A stretch of DNA of 35,695 nucleotides, taken from NCBI GenBank assembly GCA_902805735.1, contig CADCTW010000205.1:1-35695 (forward strand), in the 5' to 3' direction. Positions 22,913 through 29,406 of the stretch are shown in pieces. Made by a program: the position numbers and the translations under genes. The DNA comes from an uncultured Gemmatimonadota bacterium (GTDB taxonomy: Bacteria; Gemmatimonadota; Gemmatimonadetes; Longimicrobiales; Longimicrobiaceae). The notes below the pieces were generated by a model that was given only the letters and a program-made list of their open reading frames with translations, was not told the origin of the DNA and made no database searches. Each line of letters starts with the position of its first letter. Positions within the stretch are counted from its first letter, which is position 1.

Positions 22913-24475
22913 GTGCCATCTCCCCAGGACCTGGAATTCGACGCCGTCGTGATCGGCAGCGGCTTCGGCGGCGCCATGGCGGCGTGGGAGCTGGGGGCGG
23001 CCGGGCGGCGCGTGGCCATGGTGGAGCGCGGCGGCTGGGTGGAGCGCGGGCCGCACAACTGGGCCGGCGAGGGCGCCTTCGTGCGCACCCCCGCCTACGC
23101 GCCGGACAGCGCCTTCCGCGTGCTCCAGGGCCGCCGCTGGGCCGAGCAGAACCTGTGCACCTGCGTGGGCGGGCCCTCGGTGTACTACGGCGGCTCGTCG
23201 TTCCGCTTCCGCGAGGGCGACTTCGCCGTGGCGCCCGAGATCGTGCAGGAGTCGGCCGCCGCGTGGCCCTTCGGATACGACGCGCTGGAGCCGTTCTACA
23301 CGCAGGCCGAGCGGCTCCTGGGCGTCTCCGGGGCGGCCGGCGCGGACCCCACGGAGCCCCCGCGCAGCGCGCCCTACCCGTTCCCCCCCGCCCCGCTCGC
23401 CGAGCCCTCGCGGCGCATCGACCGGGCGGCGCGGTCGCTGGGGCTGCACCCTTTCCCCATCCCCCTCGCCATCGACACGGCGGGCGGATGCCAGCGCTGC
23501 ACCACCTGCGACGCCTTCGCCTGCGCCGTGGGCGCCAAGAACGACATCGCCACGCGCATGGTCCCGGAGCTGGCGCGGCGCGGGATGGTGCTCTTCCCCG
23601 ACACCATCGCGGTTCGCCTGGTGGCGGACCGCGGCCGCGTGGAAGCCGTCGAGTGCCGCACACGCACGGGCGAGCCCCTCGTATTCCGCGCGGAAAGCTT
23701 CGTGCTGGCGGCGGGCGCCCTCGCCACCCCCCACCTGCTGCTGGCCTCGGGGCTGGAGCGGATCAACCCGGCCGGGCAGGCGGTGGGGCGCTACCTGATG
23801 CGCCACTGCAACGCCATGACGTACGGGATCTTCCCCAGGAACCCCAACCCGGCCAACGAGCACCACAAGCAGCTCGCCATCCACGACTACTACTTCGGTG
23901 TGGACGCCGGGGACGCCCCGCGCGGCAAGCTGGGGAACCTGCAGCAGGTGATGGGGCCGCCCGCCGCCATGCTGGAAGTGGGTCTTCCGAAGCCGCTCGC
24001 CCGCATGGGCGCGCCGCTGGTGGGGCACATGACGGGGCTCCTTTCCATCGCCGAAGACCAGCCGCGGCCCGAGAACGGCGTGCGCATCGACCCCACCGCC
24101 CGCGACCGCTGGGGGCTGCCGCGCATGAGCGTCACCAGCCGCTACTCGCCCCGCGACCTGGCGGCGCGGGCCGCGCTGGTGCGGCGCGCCAGGAAGATCC
24201 TGCGCCGCGCCGGCGCCTGGGGCACCGTCACCTGGAAAGTGACCACCTTTTCGCACGCCGTGGGCACCGTGCGCATGGGCCACGACGAGGGGACGGCCCC
24301 GCTCGACCCCGAATGCCGCTTCCGCGGCCTGGAGAACCTGTACGTGACGGATGGAAGCTGCTTCCCGACCTCCGCCGGGGTGAACCCCAGCCTCACCATC
24401 GCGGCCAACGCGCTGCGGGTGGGGCGGCTCCTGGCCGGCGCCCCGCACCCCGCCCACGCGGAGGCGGCGGGGTGA
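22913..24475 (+). CDS. GMC family FAD-dependent oxidoreductase
   Basis: 520 residues from a GTG at 22913. The FAD-binding motif VIGSGFGGAMAAWEL opens the protein (13-27). The C-terminal GMC signature is intact: TFSHAVGTVRMGH, NLYVTDGSCFPTSAGVNPS and LTIAANALR, including the catalytic His and Asn (SHAVGT and VNPS). A cysteine cluster GGCQRCTTCDAFAC lies in the middle, as in several bacterial GMC dehydrogenases. The family oxidises alcohol groups of sugars, sterols or choline; the substrate is not evident here. The stop overlaps the start of a Gfo/Idh/MocA gene by 4 bp (GTGA), so the two dehydrogenases are coupled and may act in sequence on one sugar- or polyol-like compound. No signal peptide is seen. 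Confidence 0.9.
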   Translation: MPSPQDLEFDAVVIGSGFGGAMAAWELGAAGRRVAMVERGGWVERGPHNWAGEGAFVRTPAYAPDSAFRVLQGRRWAEQNLCTCVGGPSVYYGGSSFRFREGDFAVAPEIVQESAAAWPFGYDALEPFYTQAERLLGVSGAAGADPTEPPRSAPYPFPPAPLAEPSRRIDRAARSLGLHPFPIPLAIDTAGGCQRCTTCDAFACAVGAKNDIATRMVPELARRGMVLFPDTIAVRLVADRGRVEAVECRTRTGEPLVFRAESFVLAAGALATPHLLLASGLERINPAGQAVGRYLMRHCNAMTYGIFPRNPNPANEHHKQLAIHDYYFGVDAGDAPRGKLGNLQQVMGPPAAMLEVGLPKPLARMGAPLVGHMTGLLSIAEDQPRPENGVRIDPTARDRWGLPRMSVTSRYSPRDLAARAALVRRARKILRRAGAWGTVTWKVTTFSHAVGTVRMGHDEGTAPLDPECRFRGLENLYVTDGSCFPTSAGVNPSLTIAANALRVGRLLAGAPHPAHAEAAG

Positions 24476-25422
24476 CCTCCATCGCCTTCCTGGGGTGCGG
24501 CTTCGCCACCCGCATCCACACCAAGCGGCTGCGGGGGATGGAGGGCGTCAGCCTCTTCTACGCGTCGCGCAGCCGCGCCAGGGCGGAGGAGTACGCGCGC
24601 AAGGCGAAGGGGGCGGGCGCCTTCGGCTCGTACGAGGAGGCCATCGCCGATCCCCGCGTCGACACCGTGGTCGTCGCCACGCCGCCCACCACGCACCTGG
24701 AGCTGACGCTGGCCGCGCTCGCGGCGGGGAAGCACGTGGTGGTGGAAAAGCCGCCCTTCCTGCACGCCGCGGACTTCGACACGGTGCGGGCGGCGCGCGA
24801 CGCGGCCGGGCGGCGGGTGATGGTGGCCGAGAACTACTTCTACAAGCCCATGGCCGAGGCGCTCCGCGGCGTCATCCAGCGCGGCGACGTCGGCGAGCCG
24901 CGCCTGCTGACCATCAACGCGCTCAAAGAGCAGGCGGTGGCCGACTGGCGCGGCGACATGTCGCTGGCGGGGGGAGGCGCGCTCTTCGAGGGCGGGATCC
25001 ACTGGATCAACTTCATGGCCAACCTGGGGCTCCCTGTGCTGCGCGCCACGGGGTACCGCCCCGGCGGGCGCCCCGGCGAGCCCGACCGCACCACCCTGGC
25101 CGTCTTCGAGTACCAGGGCGGCGCGGTGGGCACCCTGGCCTACTCGTGGGAGATCGGCTCCCCGCTCAAGGGGCTGCGCCTTTCGGCGCTGTACGGCACC
25201 GAGGGCGCCGCCACCTTCGAGACCAACGGAATTTTCCTGGCGGTGCGCGGCCGGCGCCGCCGCGTGGCCCTTCCCGGCCCGGGCGACATCCCGGGCTACG
25301 CCGCCATGTGGCGGGACTTCGTCCCCGCCCTGCGCGAGAACCGCGAGCCGCGCTTCGGCTTCGACGCCGCGCGCCGCGACATGGAGCTGCTCGAGGCCGT
25401 GTACGCCTCCATGGACCGCTGA
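24472..25422 (+). CDS. Gfo/Idh/MocA family oxidoreductase
   Basis: 316 residues from a GTG at 24472 with GGAGGCGG upstream inside the previous gene. The N-terminal Rossmann fold begins IAFLGCGFATRIHTKRL, contains VVVATPPTTHLE and the family signature GKHVVVEKPP (the catalytic-site lysine of EKP). The C-terminal alpha/beta domain has GGALFEGGIHWINFMANLG, with the His typical of the active site. Members use NAD(P) to oxidise or reduce sugars and cyclitols. The protein is somewhat shorter than the usual 330-390 residues but appears complete. It is coupled to the GMC oxidoreductase and followed after 16 bp by a membrane protein gene, forming a three-gene operon. Confidence 0.9.
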   Translation: MTSIAFLGCGFATRIHTKRLRGMEGVSLFYASRSRARAEEYARKAKGAGAFGSYEEAIADPRVDTVVVATPPTTHLELTLAALAAGKHVVVEKPPFLHAADFDTVRAARDAAGRRVMVAENYFYKPMAEALRGVIQRGDVGEPRLLTINALKEQAVADWRGDMSLAGGGALFEGGIHWINFMANLGLPVLRATGYRPGGRPGEPDRTTLAVFEYQGGAVGTLAYSWEIGSPLKGLRLSALYGTEGAATFETNGIFLAVRGRRRRVALPGPGDIPGYAAMWRDFVPALRENREPRFGFDAARRDMELLEAVYASMDR

Positions 25423-25438
25423 CCCTTCTCACATCCAA

Positions 25439-26266
25439 ATGAACGGATCGATGCCTGCCATCCTGATCGGGCTCCTCGCGGGCGCCCACACCTCGTCCTG
25501 GGGGATGTACAAGGACGCCCCGCACGAGGGCTTCACCTTCCTCAAGTACTCGCGCAGCATCATCACCGCGTCCATCGTGGCGCTGATCCTCGCGCGCGTC
25601 GTGCAGCTGGATCTCTCCACCTCGGCGCACCTGGCCGTCTTCTTCGGCCTGGTGTACGCGGGCGAGCGCCTGACGCTGGAGCTGTGGAAGACGTTCATCC
25701 GCGAGGAAGACCAGTCCAAGTACTTCATCCCCATGCAGTTCGGAATCCTGGGGAAGCCGGTGAAGAGCCGTGCGGTGCGCTGGTCGCTCTTCGCGGCGGT
25801 GCTGGTGCTCCTGGTGGCGCTGCTGTGGGGCGCCAACCGCCTGATGCAGGCCTACCCGGACGCCAACCCCTGGCTGGTGCTCTTCACGGTGGGCTCCATC
25901 GGCGGGTGGCTCACGGCGTTCGGCGGGGCGTGGAAGGACGCGCCGGTGGAGGGGTTCGAGACCTTCAAGTTCTTTCGCAGCCCCGGCGTGGCGCTGAGCT
26001 GGGCGATCGTGATGGCGTTCTTCACCACCAACTGGATCTACATCGCCATCGCGGGGGCCGGCTACTCGGTGGCCACCATCGAGACGTACAAGACCTTCTT
26101 CTTCCCCAGCAAGCCCCGCGGGAAGTTCGCCGGCAAGCCCATCCTGTTCCCCAAGATCCTGGAGCAGCGCTGGATCGTGGCGGTCCTCTACGCCTGCATC
26201 TGGGTGGCGGTGATCTCCTTCCTGGTCCTGGGCTTCATGGGCCCCCGCCACGGCCTCCTCCCGTAA
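25439..26266 (+). CDS. membrane protein with internally duplicated motif
   Basis: 275 residues (the ATG at 25439 or the next in-frame ATG at 25451). Five to six hydrophobic segments are visible. The motif GMYKDAPHEGFTFLKYSRS near residue 22 recurs as AWKDAPVEGFETFKFFRS near residue 163, each followed by a membrane helix, so the protein arose by internal duplication. The KDAPxEGFxxxKxxRS sequence has conserved charged residues on what is probably a cytosolic or interfacial helix, suggesting a substrate or ion site. I do not recognise the family. Position in the operon suggests a transporter or membrane-bound partner for the product of the two dehydrogenases, but this is inference. Hairpin element g begins directly after its stop. 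Confidence 0.7.
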   Translation: MNGSMPAILIGLLAGAHTSSWGMYKDAPHEGFTFLKYSRSIITASIVALILARVVQLDLSTSAHLAVFFGLVYAGERLTLELWKTFIREEDQSKYFIPMQFGILGKPVKSRAVRWSLFAAVLVLLVALLWGANRLMQAYPDANPWLVLFTVGSIGGWLTAFGGAWKDAPVEGFETFKFFRSPGVALSWAIVMAFFTTNWIYIAIAGAGYSVATIETYKTFFFPSKPRGKFAGKPILFPKILEQRWIVAVLYACIWVAVISFLVLGFMGPRHGLLP

Positions 26267-26343
26267 ACGGCACAGCCGGCACGGAGGCACCGAGGCGAAG
26301 TTCTCCTCCGTGCCTCTGTGCCTCTGTGTGAGCCCCGCTGTTC
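26267..26343 (+). repeat. CACAGAG-family polar hairpin element (copy g)
   Basis: Arms 26278-26295 (GGCACGGAGGCACCGAGG) and 26305-26322 match at 16 of 18 positions around a 9-nt loop. CTCTGTGTGAGCCCCGCTGTT (to 26343) is the conserved end, here pointing away from the upstream gene. The element starts immediately after the TAA at 26264-26266. Confidence 0.75.
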
Positions 26344-26420
26344 AAAGTCCTTGGTGCGCGCGGGATTACGTGCTACATTCCACCCTCCCCCAGAGCACCC
26401 GTCTCCTGATCGGCCCCAAG

Positions 26421-27527
26421 ATGTCCCTGGAGCTGTTTCCGCGCCGTGCCGGCCAGCCGCGGGTCCTCATCGTGGATGATGAGCCCGGGATCCGCCGCGT
26501 CCTCGCCGACTCCTTCGCGGGCGAGGACTACGCGCTGGCGGTGGCCCAGAACGGGCGCGCCGCGCTGGAGCACTTCCTGGTGGAGGGGGCCGACCTGATC
26601 CTGGCCGACCTGATGATGCCGGAGATGGGCGGCCTGGAGCTCCTGCGCCGCGTCAAGGCGCTGGACGACTCGGTGGCCTTCATCCTCCTCACCGGCGCGG
26701 GGACGATGGAGCAGGCCGTCGACGCGCTGCGGCTGCAGGCGGACGACTACCTGCTGAAGCCCTTCAACGTGGACGAGGTGATCCTTTCCGCCCGCCGCGC
26801 CCTGGAGCACCAGCGGCTGCGGGCCGAGAACCGCGCCTACCAGCGCGGGCTGGAGGCGCTCGTGGCGGAGCAGGCGCAGCAGCTCGAGCACCTATTCATG
26901 GACGGCCTCCTCACCATCGCCAACGCCGTGGAGGCGCGCGACGCGTACACGGGGGGCCACCTGGAGCGCGTCACCGTCTACGCTGTGGCCACGGGCGTGG
27001 AGATGGGGCTGGACGAAGAAGCGCTGCGCGAGCTGGTGGTGTGCGGGCTCCTGCACGACATAGGTAAGGTGGGCGTTCCCGACCACATCCTGCGCAAGCC
27101 CGGCGAGCTCACCGCCGAAGAGACCGCGCTGATGAGGCGCCACCCGCTGATCGGCTCCGCCATCCTGGAGCGCAGCGCCTTCCTGCGCTCGGCGGCGCAG
27201 GGCGTCCTCCACCACCACGAGCGGTGGGACGGGAACGGCTATCCGTTCGGCCTCAAGGGAGCGGAGATCTCGCTCAGCGGGCGCATCCTGGCCGTGGTGG
27301 ACGCCTTCGACGCCATGGTCACCACCCGCCCCTACCGCGGAAGCTGCCCCCACCACGACGCCCGCGCCGAGCTGGAGCGCTGCTCGGAATCCCAGTTCGA
27401 TCCCCGGGTGGTCGCGGCCTTCGGCGCGGCGCTGGACGCGGGGCTCCCCGCCCCCGCCGGCGCGCGCTACATTCCGGCGCTCATGGAAAGGGTGGGCGCA
27501 CACGTGAAGCTTGCGCAGGCCGGATAG
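26421..27527 (+). CDS. response regulator with HD-GYP c-di-GMP phosphodiesterase domain
   Basis: 368 residues from the ATG at 26421; upstream in-frame codons are read from the intergenic element and are not coding. Residues 12-128 form a receiver (acid pocket D19-D20, phospho-acceptor D63 in LADLMMPEMGG, K113 in LKPF). A helical linker (130-160) connects to an HD-GYP domain: LLHDIGKVGVPDHILRKPG (H212, D213) and HHHERWDGNGYPFGLKG (GYP 273-275), all metal and catalytic signatures present. The protein should hydrolyse c-di-GMP to pGpG or GMP under phosphorylation control; no cognate complete kinase is adjacent. Its 3' end contains the promoter of a riboswitch of the c-di-GMP-binding GEMM-I family, so signal breakdown and sensing are neighbours. 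Confidence 0.93.
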   Translation: MSLELFPRRAGQPRVLIVDDEPGIRRVLADSFAGEDYALAVAQNGRAALEHFLVEGADLILADLMMPEMGGLELLRRVKALDDSVAFILLTGAGTMEQAVDALRLQADDYLLKPFNVDEVILSARRALEHQRLRAENRAYQRGLEALVAEQAQQLEHLFMDGLLTIANAVEARDAYTGGHLERVTVYAVATGVEMGLDEEALRELVVCGLLHDIGKVGVPDHILRKPGELTAEETALMRRHPLIGSAILERSAFLRSAAQGVLHHHERWDGNGYPFGLKGAEISLSGRILAVVDAFDAMVTTRPYRGSCPHHDARAELERCSESQFDPRVVAAFGAALDAGLPAPAGARYIPALMERVGAHVKLAQAG

Positions 27528-27540
27528 ATGATCTTATAGT
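27511..27540 (+). promoter_or_regulatory. promoter for the riboswitch transcript
   Basis: TTGCGC (27511-27516) and TATAGT (27535-27540) are 18 bp apart, inside and just after the end of the HD-GYP gene. Transcription would begin near 27547, exactly where the riboswitch-like structure begins, which supports both calls. Confidence 0.55.
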
Positions 27541-27547
27541 AGTGAAA

Positions 27548-27639
27548 GGTTTCACACGACAATAGCACACCCGCCGCGAGGCGGGGTCGCAGAGCCGGGC
27601 GTCTCCCACGGGAGATCGGCCAGCCGCCGAACGTGAACC
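27548..27639 (+). promoter_or_regulatory. GEMM-I-like (cyclic di-GMP-I family) riboswitch, variant
   Basis: The order of conserved parts fits the GEMM-I aptamer: an outer stem GGTTTCAC with GTGAACC (one bulge); AGCACACC; a hairpin CCGCC-GCGA-GGCGG with a GNRA tetraloop; GGGTCGCAGAGCC (consensus GGGACGCAAAGCC); a second hairpin TCTCCC-ACG-GGGAGA-like; and GGCCAGCCGCCGAA (consensus GCCGGGTTGCCGAA). It ends 12 nt before the ATG of the downstream gene, so translational control is likely. The base at the ligand-contact position equivalent to G20 appears not to be G, so ligand preference is open (c-di-GMP, cGAMP or other). TTTCAC can also pair with GTGAAA at 27542-27547, a possible alternative fold. 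Confidence 0.7.
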
Positions 27640-27651
27640 GCAAGAGCCCCC

Positions 27652-28866
27652 ATGCCATTCCGCAGCACGGGAACGGCCCCCGCCCCCGCCACCCCGGGGA
27701 CGGAGGCGTCCCCCATCCCAGCAGTCGTGCCCCCGGAGCGCTACCCGGCCGTCCACGCGGTCCTGCAGCGCATCGCGGAGCGCATCGCCTGCCCCGCAGA
27801 GCTCGGCCGCCTGCTGCACACCCTTGCGGACGAAACGGGCAGTCTCCTCCACGCATCCGCCACCGTCGCCACCGCCGAGCCCGGCGACCTCCTGGCGCTT
27901 CGCACCGGCTCCGGCCTCCTTGCCCCGTTCGAGGGCGAGCTTCTCCCGGGCGAAGGAAGCTTCTGCGGCGCCGCGCTTCACCGCGGCTGGCGGGAGACGG
28001 CGAACCTCTCGCGCGAGCCGCACGCCTACCCCGGCGAGCAGGAGCTGGGCGCCGGGCCCGCGCTGGCCGCCGCGCTCCCCGCCCCCGGGGGACCGTCCGG
28101 CGTCCTGCTGGTGGTCCGCCCCGCCGGCGCCGCGCAGTTCACCCCGGAAGAGAGCGCGGAGCTGGCCGCGGTGGCGGAGTTCGCGGCCGCAGCGCTGGCG
28201 GGCGCCCGCGCCTGCGCGGAAGCGCGCGCCCGCCGCATCCCCGTGGACGCCTGGCGCAACGACCGCGACACCGCCGCGTGGCGCCGCACCTACGAAGCCG
28301 TCGCCGCCGAGACGGGGCAGGCCGTGTTCCGCGTGGAGCTGGCTACCGGCGAGATCCGCTGGAGCGCCGCACGCGACGAGGCGTGGGGGAGCACCGTGGC
28401 CGGCCTGGCGCAGCGCGTCGCCGCCGCGGACCGGGAGCGCGTGCTCCGCGCCCTTTCCACCCCCGGCGCCTCCCGCCTGGAAGTGTCGGCCACGGACGCC
28501 GCGGGGCGCCTCAAGCGCTACCGCCTGGACACCTTCCCCGACGCGGCGGAGCCGGGCGTCGTCGCCGCGCTCCTGGCGGAAGGCCACGCGGCCGCCGAGC
28601 GCGGCTCCCTGGTGCCCGTGGCGGAGCTGATCCGCGCCGTGCGCCACGAGCTCAACAACCCGCTCGCCGTGGTCGCCGGCACCGTGCACCTGATGGAAGC
28701 GTCCGGCGCGGCGGAGGGGCAGCCGGAGATCGCCCGCTCCGTCCAGCAGATCCGCGACGCCTCCGACCGCCTCCGCGACCTGAGCACGCGCATCGGCCTC
28801 CTGGAGCGCATGCCCGAAGCCGCCTTCGTCACCGAGGGCGGCGGCCTGGGGGTCGCGATCCCCTGA
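27652..28866 (+). CDS. GAF/PAS/DHp protein lacking a kinase ATPase domain
   Basis: 404 residues from the ATG at 27652. Residues about 36-187 resemble a GAF sensor domain (TLADETGSLLHASA, EGSFCGAALHRGWRE, GVLLVVR). Residues about 213-312 resemble a PAS fold (TYEAVAAETGQAVFRVELATGEIRWS). Residues 325-385 form a dimerisation/His-phosphotransfer helix pair with H332 in the H-box AVRHELNNPLAVVAGTVHLM. The protein ends soon after, without the HATPase_c domain (no N, G1 or G2 boxes), so it cannot phosphorylate itself. It may be a phosphotransfer scaffold, a phosphatase-type regulator of a response regulator such as the adjacent HD-GYP protein, or a remnant kinase. The upstream riboswitch suggests control by a cyclic dinucleotide. 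A degenerate hairpin follows the stop (28884-28930). Confidence 0.75.
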   Translation: MPFRSTGTAPAPATPGTEASPIPAVVPPERYPAVHAVLQRIAERIACPAELGRLLHTLADETGSLLHASATVATAEPGDLLALRTGSGLLAPFEGELLPGEGSFCGAALHRGWRETANLSREPHAYPGEQELGAGPALAAALPAPGGPSGVLLVVRPAGAAQFTPEESAELAAVAEFAAAALAGARACAEARARRIPVDAWRNDRDTAAWRRTYEAVAAETGQAVFRVELATGEIRWSAARDEAWGSTVAGLAQRVAAADRERVLRALSTPGASRLEVSATDAAGRLKRYRLDTFPDAAEPGVVAALLAEGHAAAERGSLVPVAELIRAVRHELNNPLAVVAGTVHLMEASGAAEGQPEIARSVQQIRDASDRLRDLSTRIGLLERMPEAAFVTEGGGLGVAIP

Positions 28867-28949
28867 CGCCGCGGGGCCGGCACCGGGACACGGAGGAGAG
28901 GCGTCAAACGGAAGATTCCGCGCTGTCCCGCTCACACCGTGTATATGCC

Positions 28950-29014
28950 TGTTGCAACATTCAAGGTTTGATGTGATACTGTAGCACTGAAGGATGGGTC
29001 CGGACGTTGCAACG
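28950..29014 (+). promoter_or_regulatory. clpS-clpA promoter with two GTTGCAAC palindromes
   Basis: TTGCAA (28952-28957) and GATACT (28975-28980), 17 bp apart, form a sigma70-like promoter. Two perfect 10-bp palindromes with the same 8-bp core, TGTTGCAACA (28950-28959) and CGTTGCAACG (29005-29014), lie over the -35 and about 20 bp after the expected start, a typical layout for a repressor with two sites. Confidence 0.5.
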
Positions 29015-29065
29015 GTGGATGCTTCGTACCGAGTAGGCAAAGTGAAACGCCGCCGGATTTGCGCG

Positions 29066-29404
29066 ATGAGCGAGCACAGGCAGCCGCCGGGCCCTGACGT
29101 GCGGCCGGACAGGGAAGAGGGGGCCGCGGTACGCGAGCGGCCCGCCACGCGCACACCGCGCCTCTTCCGCGTGCTCCTCCACAACGACGACTACACCAGC
29201 ATGGAGTTCGTGGTGGAAGTACTCGTCCGCCACTTCGAGAAGACCACGACCGAGGCCACGCAGATCATGCTGCAGGTGCACCACGCCGGGTACGGGGTAG
29301 CCGGCACCTACACCCGCGACGAAGCCGAGACCCGCGTGGAGCGCGTCTCGGCCGAGGCACGGGGCGAGGGGTTCCCCCTGGTGCTGAGCGTGGAGCCGGA
29401 GTAG
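29066..29404 (+). CDS. clpS: ATP-dependent Clp protease adaptor ClpS
   Basis: 112 residues from the ATG at 29066; an in-frame start at 28994 lies close to the predicted transcription start and is unlikely. After a 30-residue disordered N-terminus comes the ClpS core: RVLLHNDDYTSMEFVVEVL, TTTEATQIMLQVHHAGYGVAG, FPLVLSVEPE. The N-degron pocket residues of E. coli ClpS (N34, D35, D36, T38, M40, M62, H66) are all present at +6 (N40, D41, D42, T44, M46, M68, H72), so recognition of N-terminal Leu/Phe/Tyr/Trp should be intact. ClpS delivers such proteins to ClpA. The clpA gene follows after 2 nt, one transcript. Confidence 0.95.
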   Translation: MSEHRQPPGPDVRPDREEGAAVRERPATRTPRLFRVLLHNDDYTSMEFVVEVLVRHFEKTTTEATQIMLQVHHAGYGVAGTYTRDEAETRVERVSAEARGEGFPLVLSVEPE

Positions 29405-29406
29405 CG

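Noticed and set aside
26310..26420. N-terminal extension of the HD-GYP protein
   Set aside because: The extra codons (MPLCLCVSPAVQ and following) are read from hairpin element g and an intergenic stretch; the receiver domain begins just after the ATG at 26421.
28884..28930. A ninth copy of the hairpin element
   Set aside because: Nested inverted repeats (CGGGACA/TGTCCCG and CGGAA/TTCCG) are present, but the conserved end and CACAGAG units are absent, so it may be an unrelated hairpin.
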